A DNA stretch of 64,000 nt from Muricomes intestini (GTDB lineage Bacteria > Bacillota > Clostridia > Lachnospirales > Lachnospiraceae), in the NCBI RefSeq assembly GCF_004346165.1, contig NZ_SLZZ01000014.1:1-64000 (forward strand), in the 5' to 3' direction. The notes under the pieces are model-generated. The model saw nothing but the letters and a program-made list of their open reading frames with translations. It was not told the DNA's origin and searched no databases. A program made the translations under genes and the position numbers. Below are positions 15,489 through 24,369 of this stretch, one piece after another (the first letter of the stretch is position 1; each line of letters begins with the position of its first letter).

Positions 15489-17357
15489 CTATTTCTCAGT
15501 GTTTGATTCTGCCTGTGCCTCAGTTTCTCCAAACCATCCCTGTGTCAGCCGGTCGAGTACGATTGCCATTATGACAACACAGCCGCCTGCGATCAGGCCC
15601 CGTCCGATTTCAATACGGTTCACGGCCTCCAGAACCTCCATGCCAAGACCTCTTGCACCAATCATAGAGCAGGTCACGACCATGGCCATAGCCATCATTA
15701 GGGTTTGGTTTACACCCGTCATAATTGTAGGCATTGCTTGTGGAATTTGTACCTTGAATAAAGTCTGCCAGCGGGTGGAGCCAAAGGAAAGTGCCGCTTC
15801 CACCACTTCTTTGTCTACCTGCCTGATACCAAGGCTGGTCAGACGAATCACCGGGACAATTGCGTAAATAACGGTTGCAATTACTGCAGAAGCATTTCCC
15901 ATGCCAAACAGCAGCAGAGCAGGAATCAGATAAACAAATACAGGCATTGTCTGCATGGTATCCAGAACAGGGCGTATTATACGGTTGGCTCTTGGCGAAT
16001 TGGAAATCAATATACCAATAGGAAGGCCGAGGAGCAGTGCTATTACCACACTTGCCAGTACTATGGAAAGGGTGAGAATCATATTGTCCCAATATCCTAC
16101 AATGCCTACCAGGAAAACAATGACGGCATATAGTAATCCACTTCTGAACTTTCTACGCACATGCCAGCCAAGCAGGAATACAGCAAGAAGTAAAACGAAC
16201 CACGGAATATGCTCAAGAAGCCATTTGAATCCATTCACCAGCCCGCCCAGCACTGCCTGCATTTTATCAAGCACAGGAGCAGCAAAAACGGCGAATTTCC
16301 GAACAGCACTATCAATGGCATTTGTATTCGGTTTTACAACTAAAGGAAAACGTGACAGCCAGCTTGAATTACCTGCATTACGTGTCCCGCCCTCAAGGCT
16401 TGCACTTAAAGTCTCTGCCTGTTCAGGGGTAAGCCATTCCTCAAGTAATTCAGGGTGCTGCGTCAGCAGCCACTTTGCAGCCGTACTATGGTCCGCATTG
16501 TTGTCCTGCATATAAGCGAGCCCTTCACTGATTAATTTGGAGCTTGTATGGTATTTGGAGAGAAATTCACAGTATCCAGGATTGGAAACCGCAAAGTTGT
16601 TATTTACTGCTACAGTTACGGTAACTGCCGGGCAGGCGCCGATGCCGTCCGGGAAAGTTTCTTCATTATAAGGGGAATCCTCCAGAAGAACAAGGTCGTA
16701 TTTACCCATTAGCCAGGTCGGCTCCCAATAGTAAGCAACAAAAGGTTCTTGTTTATCCCAGGCAGAAGTAATGGTGGCATCCATCGCTGCCTGGCTTCCC
16801 GGGGTTACATAATTATAGTGGCCGTCCAGTCCATAGGCAGACACCTTTTTCTCCATGATTTCGGTGATGCTCCATCCGGGGATACCTCCGTATATTATTC
16901 CTTTTCGGGAGTCCTCTGGATCAGGGAACAGTTCGGGATATTTTTCCAAATCCTTTACAGATTTCAGGTTCGGATATTCTTCTGCTACATATTTGGGAAT
17001 ATAGAACCCCTGGTAGTTGTCATTAAAGTTTATTCCAAGCTCCTTAAATTTTCCGGCATCTAAATCAGGCTGATAGGAAGGAATATTGTCAGTCCATTCT
17101 TCCATGTGTACATCAAGTTCACTGTTCATAAGTGCCTCGTGGGCAATTGGAGTGGAGCTGGGAACCTCGGTCCATGTATAGCCGAATATTTCCTCGGCAA
17201 TCAGACCGGCAATTGCATTGTTGAGTTTGATAGAATCCCAACCCACATCTGCAAAAACGATTTCCTGCTTTTCCTTAGTCTCTGCGGCAAGAGCCGGCTG
17301 AGTGAATGACAGAGCACCGATGAGCGCTGCTGACAAAAGTGATAAAAATTTCTTCAT
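15489..17357 (-). CDS. busAB: Glycine betaine ABC transporter binding protein-permease fusion
   Basis: A 622-residue fusion. A signal peptide (MKKFLSLLSAALIGALSFTQ..ALAAE) is followed by an OpuAC/ProX-like binding domain to about residue 340, with aromatic ligand-cage regions such as VGWDS and YYWEPTW. Then comes a ProW-like permease with about seven membrane segments (from HIPWFVLLLAVFLLGW) and the EAA loop VVEAALSFGSTRWQTLFKVQ. ATG 17357 follows GGGAGGG; ATG 17366 is too close. In L. lactis OpuABC/BusAB the permease comes first and the binding domain is C-terminal, so the order here is reversed, matching an outward N-terminus as in E. coli ProW. Confidence 0.88.
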   Translation of the reverse strand: MKKFLSLLSAALIGALSFTQPALAAETKEKQEIVFADVGWDSIKLNNAIAGLIAEEIFGYTWTEVPSSTPIAHEALMNSELDVHMEEWTDNIPSYQPDLDAGKFKELGINFNDNYQGFYIPKYVAEEYPNLKSVKDLEKYPELFPDPEDSRKGIIYGGIPGWSITEIMEKKVSAYGLDGHYNYVTPGSQAAMDATITSAWDKQEPFVAYYWEPTWLMGKYDLVLLEDSPYNEETFPDGIGACPAVTVTVAVNNNFAVSNPGYCEFLSKYHTSSKLISEGLAYMQDNNADHSTAAKWLLTQHPELLEEWLTPEQAETLSASLEGGTRNAGNSSWLSRFPLVVKPNTNAIDSAVRKFAVFAAPVLDKMQAVLGGLVNGFKWLLEHIPWFVLLLAVFLLGWHVRRKFRSGLLYAVIVFLVGIVGYWDNMILTLSIVLASVVIALLLGLPIGILISNSPRANRIIRPVLDTMQTMPVFVYLIPALLLFGMGNASAVIATVIYAIVPVIRLTSLGIRQVDKEVVEAALSFGSTRWQTLFKVQIPQAMPTIMTGVNQTLMMAMAMVVTCSMIGARGLGMEVLEAVNRIEIGRGLIAGGCVVIMAIVLDRLTQGWFGETEAQAESNTEK

Positions 17358-17387
17358 TTGGAACATCCCTCCCTGTGAATTATAAGG

Positions 17388-18017
17388 TTATCCGGAAAAG
17401 TAACTGACAAGTTCCGAAACCTGGGTTAAGTTGGCAACATTACATGCAATGATAAGTATATCTCCCTCCTGAAGTACAGTCTGTGAGTCGGGAGAAAGCA
17501 TGAGTTTCTCCCCTTTCCTGATGGCAATTACTGTACCTCCTGTGTTTTGACGGAACTGAAGCTCTTCGAGAGTCCGGCCGGAAGCCTTACTGTCTCCTTG
17601 GATAGGAAATTCATACGTCTTCAGCTGATCACTGTTCTGAAAACGTTCTTCCAAATCCATAATTTTTTCAAATGTACTGTTAATCTCTTCATTCAGCTGA
17701 TCTCTCTGCAGCGTCAGTTCTTTGAGCTTAGTTTTTAAAGCTCTCAGGTCATTGTCAGATTTATAATGCTCAACGTAATATATGGCATTCTGCCGGGAGA
17801 TTACTGCTGCCCCTACATTTTGCCGAACGTCAATGACGTTCATATTGGCTAAAAGGTTCATAGCTCTTCGGATTGTTTCGGAAGACACGCCATATTGAGA
17901 ACCCATAAGCGAGCGCCCGGAGAAGCGCTGCCCTTCTTTCAGCTTCCCGTTTGCAATCTGAGAAGCAATGTCATAAGCAACCCGGCCGTAGACAGGTGTA
18001 TTTTTTGAATATTTCAT
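17388..18017 (-). CDS. busR: BusR-type GntR/RCK_C regulator of osmolyte uptake
   Basis: A 209-residue regulator with three parts: an N-terminal GntR winged helix (YGVSSETIRRAMNLLANMNV, about 42-61), a coiled coil at about 88-130 (LRALKTKLKELTLQRDQLNE), and a C-terminal RCK_C/TrkA_C domain (VIAIRKGEKLMLSPDSQTVL through IIACNVANLTQVSEL). This is the architecture of streptococcal and lactococcal BusR, which represses busA and binds c-di-AMP in its RCK_C domain. It precedes busAB by 30 nt in the same direction, so one promoter upstream of busR probably drives all three genes with feedback. c-di-AMP control is inferred from the family. Confidence 0.85.
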   Translation of the reverse strand: MKYSKNTPVYGRVAYDIASQIANGKLKEGQRFSGRSLMGSQYGVSSETIRRAMNLLANMNVIDVRQNVGAAVISRQNAIYYVEHYKSDNDLRALKTKLKELTLQRDQLNEEINSTFEKIMDLEERFQNSDQLKTYEFPIQGDSKASGRTLEELQFRQNTGGTVIAIRKGEKLMLSPDSQTVLQEGDILIIACNVANLTQVSELVSYFSG

Positions 18018-18057
18018 AGCTTGAAGTCCACTCCTTTATGAATCAACTGACAACTCC

Positions 18058-18086
18058 ATTCTAAAACATAGGTTGGCAGGAGTCAA
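18058..18086 (-). promoter_or_regulatory. Promoter of busR-busAB-busAA
   Basis: On the minus strand TTGACT (18086-18081), 17-nt spacer, TAGAAT (18063-18058), about 40 nt upstream of the busR ATG. The stretch 18087-18189 contains no gene I can support. Confidence 0.65.
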
Positions 18087-18189
18087 GAGGAAAATTCGGA
18101 TACTGAAACATGTGCTGTCTGATAAAAAAATAAAAGTCAAGCTAGTAAACCTGCCGGCACTTTGATACAATAAACTAGTCAAGCGGCTT

Positions 18190-18949
18190 AATCGGAAAAT
18201 GCACCTTTATACCAGCTGCTGGGGGGCATAAAAAAGAGATTATCACAGACATCACCATCAGTGTAAATGACCCAGATGAGATGGCAAGGGACAGTATTAA
18301 TGCCGTAAAAAGGGGATTTGAAACACTGAAGATCAAGGTCGGCAAGGATGCAGACAAAGATATAGAGCGCATGAAGGCAATTCGTGAGGCGGTCGGATAT
18401 GATGTGAAGCTTAGAATTGATGCCAATCAGGGATGGAAAGCTAAAGAAGCGGTTCGGTCCCTTCGAAGGATGGAAGAAGAAGGTCTGGATATTGAATTTG
18501 TCGAGCAGCCGGTGCCTGCGCATGATATTGACGGTCTGAAATTCGTGACGGACAATGTATCTATTCCAGTGCTTGCCGATGAATCTGTATTTTCACCTGC
18601 AGATGCACTTACAATCCTGCAAAGGAGGGCGGCAGATTTCGTCAATATCAAACTGATGAAAACAGGCGGACTGCACAATGCCCTGAAAATTTGTTCCATT
18701 GCTGAAATCTATGGCGTAGAATGTATGATTGGCTGTATGTTAGAAGCCAAGGTCAGTGTAAATGCGGCCGTTCATCTGGCAGCGGCAAAGAGTATCATCA
18801 CGAAGATAGATTTGGATGGACCGGTGCTTTGCAGCGAGAACCCTGTAATAGGAGGGGCAGTTTTCGATGAATATAAAATCACGCTGAACAACGATCCTGG
18901 TCTTGGGGTCAGGGGAATTGACAAGATTAGATATCTGGAAAAAATATAG
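18190..18949 (+). pseudogene. Dipeptide (L-Ala-D/L-Glu) epimerase, 5' deleted and frameshifted
   Basis: The enolase-superfamily barrel is well preserved from TLKIKVG onward: the KxK pair (K-I-K), RIDANQGW (Asp ligand), EFVEQPV (Glu), ADES (Asp) and NIKLMKTGG (second catalytic Lys). It ends normally at 18949. The N-terminal capping domain of about 120 residues is missing. At 18195-18229 the conserved ENAPLYQLLGG is present, but in a different frame from the downstream sequence, so one base has been lost in the run of G near 18222-18229. The only open start, ATG 18281, lies inside the barrel. It was followed by a transporter, also broken, so a peptide-scavenging pair has been lost. Confidence 0.8.
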
Positions 18950-18963
18950 TAACTATTCAGAAC

Positions 18964-18999
18964 CAAGCTCGAAAACCTACGGTTTTCTCGCTGTTTGGC
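18964..18999. repeat. Imperfect hairpin at the epimerase/transporter junction
   Basis: GAAAACC-tac-GGTTTTC forms a perfect core (18971-18987), flanked by loosely pairing CCAAGCTC and GCTGTTTGG. It occupies the spot where the transporter start codon should lie. It may be a terminator or a small palindromic insertion. Confidence 0.4.
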
Positions 19000-20107
19000 T
19001 CTCATATCGCTTTTGGCATATCTCATCATGGTTTTCATGAATAAGTCAAATTTAGCGGGCCTTATAGTCGGTGTGATCGTGGCGGCAATCTTGACAGGGC
19101 AGAATATTCAAAACCTTGCTGCCATTTTTAATGCGGCACTTGGCTCATTTCTGGGCACAATCGGTTTAATCATTATGTTTGGCAGTGGTCTTGGCTATTT
19201 GATGAATAAGACTAAGGTCAGCCACACTCTTGTCTACTGGATTGTGAAGAAGATCGGAGTAAATTCGGAGAAAAAGGGGATGCTGGCAATCATGGTCTCC
19301 TCTATCGTTATCTGCGGGCTGCTTGGTACACTGGCCGGGGGGAATGCAGTGATAGCACCGGTCGTGATTCCTATGGTAGCAGCAGTGGGGGTAACGCCTA
19401 CAGCAGTCGCTGCTTTATTGCGGGTATCTGGTGAAGTTGGTCTGATGGTTGGACCTCTTACAGGTGTGACCATAGCAACCATGGGGGTTACCGGTCTGTC
19501 CTACGGGAAACTGATGCTGTGGGCAGTTATACCCTTCAGCCTGGTCTGGCTGGTTGCAACCTGGTTTGCTGTTTTAAGAATTCAGAAAAAATACAGGGGA
19601 AAAGAAGCCTATGAGCTGACAGAGGATATGGTCGATATTAAAACCATAGATATCTCAAAGGGAGAGAAAATAACAACAATTGTTTTTCTGATTTCCTTTA
19701 TAGCCCTTGTTGCATATGGTATTATTACAAAACAGGGGACAGAGTATCAATCATTGTTATGCTGATTTTGTCCGCTATTATTTCTCTGTGCGGGATGATA
19801 TCCAACATAATGAAGCTTGATGAAGCAATCAGTGTATTTGTAGATGGTGCGGCACAGATGACGAACATGTTTCTGGTGTTTATCTTTTTCGAGGCAATGT
19901 TCACCATGATTAATCTGGGCAACAGCGCTGCTGGCTGCCACACGAATTACAGGTTCTTTGTACCCGACCGCCAACATGGCCGGACAGTTGGGGATTGCAA
20001 GAACAAATAACATGAAAGAGGTGCTAAAGGCCAGCTGGATCGGTGCAGCAGCACTGTGGATATGGGTAATCCTATGGGCGTTTGTAGGACCATTGATTGC
20101 AGGATAA
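18995..20107 (+). pseudogene. GntP/citrate-type transporter, twice frameshifted
   Basis: Frame 1 (18995-19755) gives a polytopic protein from LLAYLIMVFMNKSNLAG to ITKQGTEYQS. The membrane sequence continues in a second frame at about 19756-19920 (MLILSAIISLCGMISNIMKL...FIFFEAMFTMINLGN). A third frame resumes at about 19935 (RITGSLYPTANMAGQLGIAR...LWAFVGPLIAG) and ends at TAA 20107. Two indels are needed, and no start codon with a ribosome site is visible at the 5' end. Together the pieces make a near-complete transporter of about 370 residues, related in style to the intact one at 9315-10637. Neighbour of the broken epimerase. Confidence 0.8.
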
Positions 20108-20108
20108 A

Positions 20109-20654
20109 TTATAGCAATTGAATGTTAAAAGCCGTTGTCTGTGGTGGAATACTTGCTGTTTGAAAATTTGCATGAGTTATTTTAACCATCTGACCGGGCT
20201 GTAGAGCATTAAATGTTATTGAAGCACCAAAACGATTGGTAATAGTAGTTGTAGCGGTAACAATAAATTTAGTTTGATTATTTATGCTATTCAGAGCTTC
20301 GGTAATAAGAAAAAGATTGTCATAATCAACTAGGATGATGCGCCCTGTACTAACTGAAGAAGTGGAACAGGGCCTTTTTTGAATATGAACAAAAAAAGCA
20401 TTGGATTGAGGTGGTATACTTTTGGTCATAAATAATGAGAACACGACATTTACCCACATACCTGGCTGTATGCAGCATAGACACGTTCTATGGCCGAAAG
20501 AATTTAATATGGTAGTATGTCTGTTAAGATTTAATCTAATAGTTTGTATAGAATTCATATTGTTTCTTTCCGGCATAGAGTAAGAAACCAATATATTTCC
20601 ATTAGAATTATTAGAACAAGAAACTTCTTCTACAAAAGCATTGTCTATGCGCAT
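20109..20654 (-). CDS. Uncharacterised protein with two tandem beta-domains
   Basis: A 181-residue protein of unknown function. It is built from an internal duplication: about residues 39-92 and 128-181 share the pattern T-x-I-x-N-x-FG...QPGxxVxxxxxxxxTxSIPPQxxAFxxxI (IQPGMWVNVVFS / LQPGQMVKITHA; KSIPPQSNAFFVHI / ASIPPQTTAFNIQL). No signal peptide or membrane segment is seen. ATG 20654 has CGAGGTGACTTC upstream; ATG 20699 has no site. It ends 2 nt from the convergent transporter pseudogene. Similar SIPPQ proteins occur in spore-forming clostridia as far as I recall, but I do not know a role. Confidence 0.65.
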   Translation of the reverse strand: MRIDNAFVEEVSCSNNSNGNILVSYSMPERNNMNSIQTIRLNLNRHTTILNSFGHRTCLCCIQPGMWVNVVFSLFMTKSIPPQSNAFFVHIQKRPCSTSSVSTGRIILVDYDNLFLITEALNSINNQTKFIVTATTTITNRFGASITFNALQPGQMVKITHANFQTASIPPQTTAFNIQLL

Positions 20655-20861
20655 GAAGTCACCTCGTTGAACCATGGTTCCGCGGGAATCAATATTCATA
20701 CAAATATCACTACCGGTATTTTTTTATATTATATGTAAGGTTTACCAAAATGTGATGCTGATACTATTTTAAGATAAGTAATCTTGTTTCCGGTACTTTT
20801 AATAATTGAATGTGGAAAAGAGACTGTGCGGCGGCGGAATCTGAAAGGAAAAGTAATTTAT

Positions 20862-21563
20862 ATGAAGAAAGAGAGTTGTTTTCGGGTTTTTGTCAAGTAT
20901 TCCACTCTAAATGTGTTGGGAATGCTTGGTTTATCCTGCTACATACTGGCAGATACTTTTTTTGTGGCAAGGCAGCTTGGCTCAAATGGACTTACAGCAC
21001 TAAATCTTGCTATTCCAATATATAGTTTTATTCATGGAAGCGGGCTAATGATTGGTATGGGGGAGGTACCAGATATTCTATCTGGAAAAGTCAGAGAAAG
21101 GATTATGAGGCAAACAAGATTTTCACCAATGCAGTATATATAGTGGCCCTCTTTGCTGGGAAATGTGGGAGTGGCAGCATACGGAATCATTGCTAATCTG
21201 TCACTCGTCATCATTTCGATTTATACGGGAATATTTTTTGGAGCGGAACAGATTGCCGATATATTTAATAGTGAACAAAATGCATTGCTGCAAAGTATGG
21301 CAATAGAAGGATTGAGATTGTATTTTATTGCCTGTCCGTTTGCCGGATTCAATATAATTATTTCTATGTATTATACATCCATGGATTATCCGCTGCCGGC
21401 AAGTATTATTTCTATACTGCGTGGTTTTATTGTAGTTATTCCGATGGCTTTCGTTTTATCTTCAGCGGCAAAAATGACTGGCGTGTGGTGTACATTCCCA
21501 GCTACGGAATTGTTGGTGGCAATTGTAGGAGTCATATTTTTTGCTGTTCATAAAAACCAATAA
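20862..21563 (+). pseudogene. MATE family efflux transporter, internally deleted
   Basis: The 5' part starts at ATG 20862 (AAAGGAAAAG upstream) and encodes a MATE N-terminus (LNVLGMLGLSCYILADTFFV). At about 21060 the frame slips: the expected GGTRYSI and KDYEANKIFTNAVYIVALFAG sequence continues in another frame to about 21150. The text then jumps to the C-terminal half, LGNVGVAAYGIIANLSLVI through FFAVHKNQ, ending at 21563. MATE proteins are about 450 residues; only half remains, so there is a large internal deletion plus a frameshift. Not functional. Confidence 0.8.
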
Positions 21564-21606
21564 CTATCTTTTTGTCCTTAAAATTGCTATACTAATTCTA
21601 TTACAT

Positions 21607-21789
21607 GATACCAGGGTCAAAAGGTCATGCGTTTCATGCTTGCATGAAAAAGCATGACCTTGGGGCCCGTAAAACATGAGAAAGTAGCCCGAATAGGGCG
21701 GATTTCGAATGTTTTTAGGATTGCGGGAGCACAAAGTGCGGAGCAATCCGTAGGTATCAGGGGGCAAAATACCTTTTGACCCCAACATC
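21607..21789 (+). repeat. Family A palindromic element, copy A1 (MITE-like)
   Basis: A 183-bp element beginning GATACCAGGGTCAAAAGGT and ending with the near-complementary ACCTTTTGACCCCAACATC. The flanking direct repeats ATTACAT lie at 21600-21606 and 21790-21796. Inside are a strong hairpin (GGTCATGC...GCATGACC enclosing TTTCATGC/GCATGAAA) and a second one (GGATTGC...GCAATCC). Near-identical copies are at 37236, 51238 and 62400, and a deletion form is at 23489. The minus strand has an open frame through the element, probably incidental. Confidence 0.85.
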
Positions 21790-21827
21790 ATTACATTGAT
21801 ATTTTTTGCAAAAGAGGGGTGAAAGTT

Positions 21828-22508
21828 ATGCATATATTTTTGCTGGAAGATGATGATGCCATAGCCATTGGACTAAAATATTCTCTGGAAAACGAGGGCT
21901 ATCAGGTTACAGTGGCACGAACCGTGAAAGATGCCATGAAAGCAATCTCCGAAAATGCTTTTTTATTTTATATTCTGGACTTGACGCTTCCGGACGGCAG
22001 CGGGTATGACGTGTGTAAGAAAATTAAAACTATGGGAGATTACCCGGTCATCTTCCTGACCGTCCTGGACGATGAGGTCAATGTGGTTATGGGGCTGGAT
22101 CTTGGGGCAGATGATTATATTACGAAGCCATTTCGGGTGAAAGAGCTACTTGCACGGATGAAGAGTGTTCTGCGAAGATACAGTAAAGAGACAATGGACG
22201 GGATAATCCGTTACAGAGAGCTGGAAGTAAATACTAACACAGCGAAAGTGTACAAAAGGGGAGAAGAGATTGAACTGACAGCTATGGAATACCGTCTGCT
22301 TCTTATTTTGCTGAATAATAAAGGCATTGTTCTTTCACGAAATAATCTGCTGGAGAACATCTGGGACGTAGACGGAAATTTTGTAAACGATAATACGCTG
22401 ACAGTATATGTGAAAAGGCTTAGAAACAAGATTGAGGATGCCCCGATGTGTCCGGCCTACATCAAAACAGTCAGGGGAAAGGGGTATATTGTAGAACATG
22501 AATCATAA
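21828..22508 (+). CDS. OmpR-family response regulator (module 1)
   Basis: A 226-residue regulator: receiver domain 1-115 (acidic LEDDDA, phosphoacceptor Asp in YILDLTLPDGSG near 49, conserved Lys in DYITKPF) and a C-terminal winged-helix Trans_reg_C domain ending TVRGKGYIVEHES. ATG 21828 follows GAGGGGTGAAAGTT. It overlaps the histidine kinase start by 11 nt. With the kinase, ATPase and permease downstream it forms a Bce-like peptide-sensing/export module. Its likely target is the inverted repeat at 23599-23618 before the ABC genes. Confidence 0.92.
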   Translation: MHIFLLEDDDAIAIGLKYSLENEGYQVTVARTVKDAMKAISENAFLFYILDLTLPDGSGYDVCKKIKTMGDYPVIFLTVLDDEVNVVMGLDLGADDYITKPFRVKELLARMKSVLRRYSKETMDGIIRYRELEVNTNTAKVYKRGEEIELTAMEYRLLLILLNNKGIVLSRNNLLENIWDVDGNFVNDNTLTVYVKRLRNKIEDAPMCPAYIKTVRGKGYIVEHES

Positions 22509-23490
22509 AGGAACCCGAAGAATTGCCGCAGCAGGGATGGGGCTGACGGTGCTGTGCACCATTTTCTGTCTGCTCTTAAATCCTGTCTGTGGGGCAGCCG
22601 CCTTTTTTCTGGGAACGGCAGTGACTGCAGTCTATCTGTATGAAACATGTAAACGATATCAGAAGCTGCAGGAGCTCAATACCTATCTTTCCCTCGTGTG
22701 CTCCGGGGAGTATGATCTTGCACTTACAGATAACAGTGAAGGCGAATTATCCATTTTGAAAAATAATCTTTATAAGGTAACTGTCCTGCTTCGCTCTCAG
22801 AACGAGATGCTGAAGAAGGATAAAACCTATCTGGCAGATTCTCTTGCCGATATTTCTCACCAGTTAAAAACTCCGCTGACATCTATGATAGTCATGACAG
22901 AACTCCTGGAGGAAGAAGAGGACTCGGAAAAGAGAAAAGAATTCCTTTCAATCATTGACACCCAGCTGAGCAAAATGAAATGGTTGATTTCTAATCTCCT
23001 GAAAATATCGAAACTTGACACGGGAACAGTCATGTTTAAAAAGGAGCAGATTCCATTAAAAAACATAATCAGGGACTGTGTTCAGCCATTTCTGGTCTCA
23101 ATGGATCTGGGCAATATTTCATGGGGGTTGAGTGGAGAAGATGCAGTGATAACCGGAGACAGGAAGTGGACAGAAGAGGCCTTTTCTAATATTTTGAAGA
23201 ACTGCATAGAGCATATGGAGCAGGGGGGCAGACTGCAGATAGAGATAAAGACAGCGAGTATCTATAGCTCAGTTGTAATACGGGACAATGGGAGTGGAAT
23301 TTCACAGAAGGATCTTCCTCACATTTTTGAGCGGTTTTATCACGGGGAAAATGCATCTGCGGAGAGTGCCGGAATCGGACTTGCACTGGCGAAAACTATT
23401 TTAGAAAAGGAGCATGGGAAAATCAGTGCCAAGAGCCGGGAGGGGAAGGGGACGGAATTTGAAATCTGTTTTTATAAAGTAATCATATGA
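22498..23490 (+). CDS. Sensor histidine kinase (module 1)
   Basis: A 330-residue kinase with two closely spaced membrane helices (about 9-45) and almost no extracellular loop, the intramembrane-sensing layout of BceS/VanS-like kinases. The phosphoacceptor histidine is in SLADISHQLKTPLTSM (about residue 121), the N box is FSNILKNCIEH, and G boxes are IRDNGSGIS and GIGLALAKTILEKE. The stop codon TGA at 23488-23490 sits exactly at the boundary of the family A element inserted here. The signal is probably conveyed by the partner transporter rather than a ligand-binding domain; this is inferred from the family. Confidence 0.9.
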   Translation: MNHKGTRRIAAAGMGLTVLCTIFCLLLNPVCGAAAFFLGTAVTAVYLYETCKRYQKLQELNTYLSLVCSGEYDLALTDNSEGELSILKNNLYKVTVLLRSQNEMLKKDKTYLADSLADISHQLKTPLTSMIVMTELLEEEEDSEKRKEFLSIIDTQLSKMKWLISNLLKISKLDTGTVMFKKEQIPLKNIIRDCVQPFLVSMDLGNISWGLSGEDAVITGDRKWTEEAFSNILKNCIEHMEQGGRLQIEIKTASIYSSVVIRDNGSGISQKDLPHIFERFYHGENASAESAGIGLALAKTILEKEHGKISAKSREGKGTEFEICFYKVII

Positions 23491-23557
23491 TGTAGGGGTC
23501 CCAAGGTCATGCTTTTCCATGCAAGCATGAAACGCATGGCCTTTTGACCCTCGTATC
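23489..23557 (+). repeat. Family A element, short deletion form A2
   Basis: A 69-bp version starting GATGTAGGGGTC and ending GACCCTCGTATC, retaining only one hairpin (GGTCATGC/GCATGGCC). It is flanked by perfect 7-bp duplications ATCATAT (23482-23488 and 23558-23564). The insertion preserved the upstream stop codon because the duplicated target plus GA recreates TGA. Confidence 0.8.
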
Positions 23558-23598
23558 ATCATATGACAGAAAACAGGTCTTTTTTTGGTTGGGCGGAC

Positions 23599-23618
23599 AA
23601 GTGACAGAATTGTCACTT
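23599..23618. promoter_or_regulatory. BceR-like operator
   Basis: Inverted repeat AAGTGACA-gaat-TGTCACTT lies 68 nt upstream of the ABC ATPase. It fits the TNACA-N4-TGTNA pattern bound by BceR-type regulators. A sigma-A promoter would follow in 23619-23670 but its boxes are weak. Confidence 0.65.
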
Positions 23619-23685
23619 TTAATTCACTGAGGTGTAAGGTTGGGCTGATAAGCTGATACCATATATTCAGAAGGGAGAATTTGAA

Positions 23686-24369
23686 ATGAAAATATTAGAG
23701 GTTGAAAATCTTTCTAAGATTTATGGTAAGGGAGACACCAGGGTGAAGGCACTGGATGATGTTACTTTTTCAGTTAATCACGGAGAATTTGTCGCAATCG
23801 TCGGGCCCTCCGGTTCAGGAAAATCGACGCTGCTTCACATACTTGGGGGCGTGGATCAGGCGACCTCCGGGAAAGTAGTGATAGATAAGACGGAGCTCTC
23901 TTCACTGGATGAGACTGCCCTTGCCATTTTCCGGCGCAGACAGATTGGATTGATTTATCAGTTCTACAATCTGATTCCGATACTTACGGTGGAGGAAAAT
24001 CTGACTCTGCCGCTGCTTTTGGATGGCAAAAAGCCGGATAAGAGGCAGATTGAGAGTCTGATCGGAAAACTTGGACTTACCGACAGGCTGAAGTATCTTC
24101 CCAACCAGCTCTCCGGAGGGCAGCAGCAGAGAGTCTCAATCGGCAGAGCGCTGGTCAACAATCCCGCGCTGCTTTTGGCGGATGAGCCAACCGGGAATCT
24201 GGATAGTGAAAACAGTAAGGGAATTGTTGCAATGCTCCGCCAGTTCAATCATGAATTCAATCAAACGGTGATTATCATCACACATGATGAGCGGATTGCA
24301 CTGTCGGCGGACCGTATGATCGCCATTGAAGATGGACACATCGTCAGAGATGAGGTGAACCGGTCATGA
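23686..24369 (+). CDS. ABC transporter ATPase (module 1, LolD/BceA type)
   Basis: A 227-residue ATP-binding subunit: Walker [11 protein letters not shown]-loop [11 protein letters not shown], signature [15 protein letters not shown], Walker [14 protein letters not shown] and H-loop ITHDERIA. Of the MacB/LolD/BceA subfamily that partners FtsX-type permeases. ATG is preceded by AGAAGGGAGAATTTGAA. The stop overlaps the permease ATG by 4 nt (ATGA), so the pair is translationally coupled. It probably drives removal of, or resistance to, a cell-envelope-active peptide, from module context. Confidence 0.9.
   Translation: MKILEVENLSKIYGKGDTRVKALDDVTFSVNHGEFVAIVGPSGSGKSTLLHILGGVDQATSGKVVIDKTELSSLDETALAIFRRRQIGLIYQFYNLIPILTVEENLTLPLLLDGKKPDKRQIESLIGKLGLTDRLKYLPNQLSGGQQQRVSIGRALVNNPALLLADEPTGNLDSENSKGIVAMLRQFNHEFNQTVIIITHDERIALSADRMIAIEDGHIVRDEVNRS

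Noticed and set aside
21564-21833. Minus-strand open frame across family A copy A1 as a real gene
   Set aside because: The same peptide text (DTYGLLRTLCSRNPKNIRNP) appears at 51265-51474 and 62422-62670 only because the DNA element is repeated; starts differ and no ribosome site is conserved.
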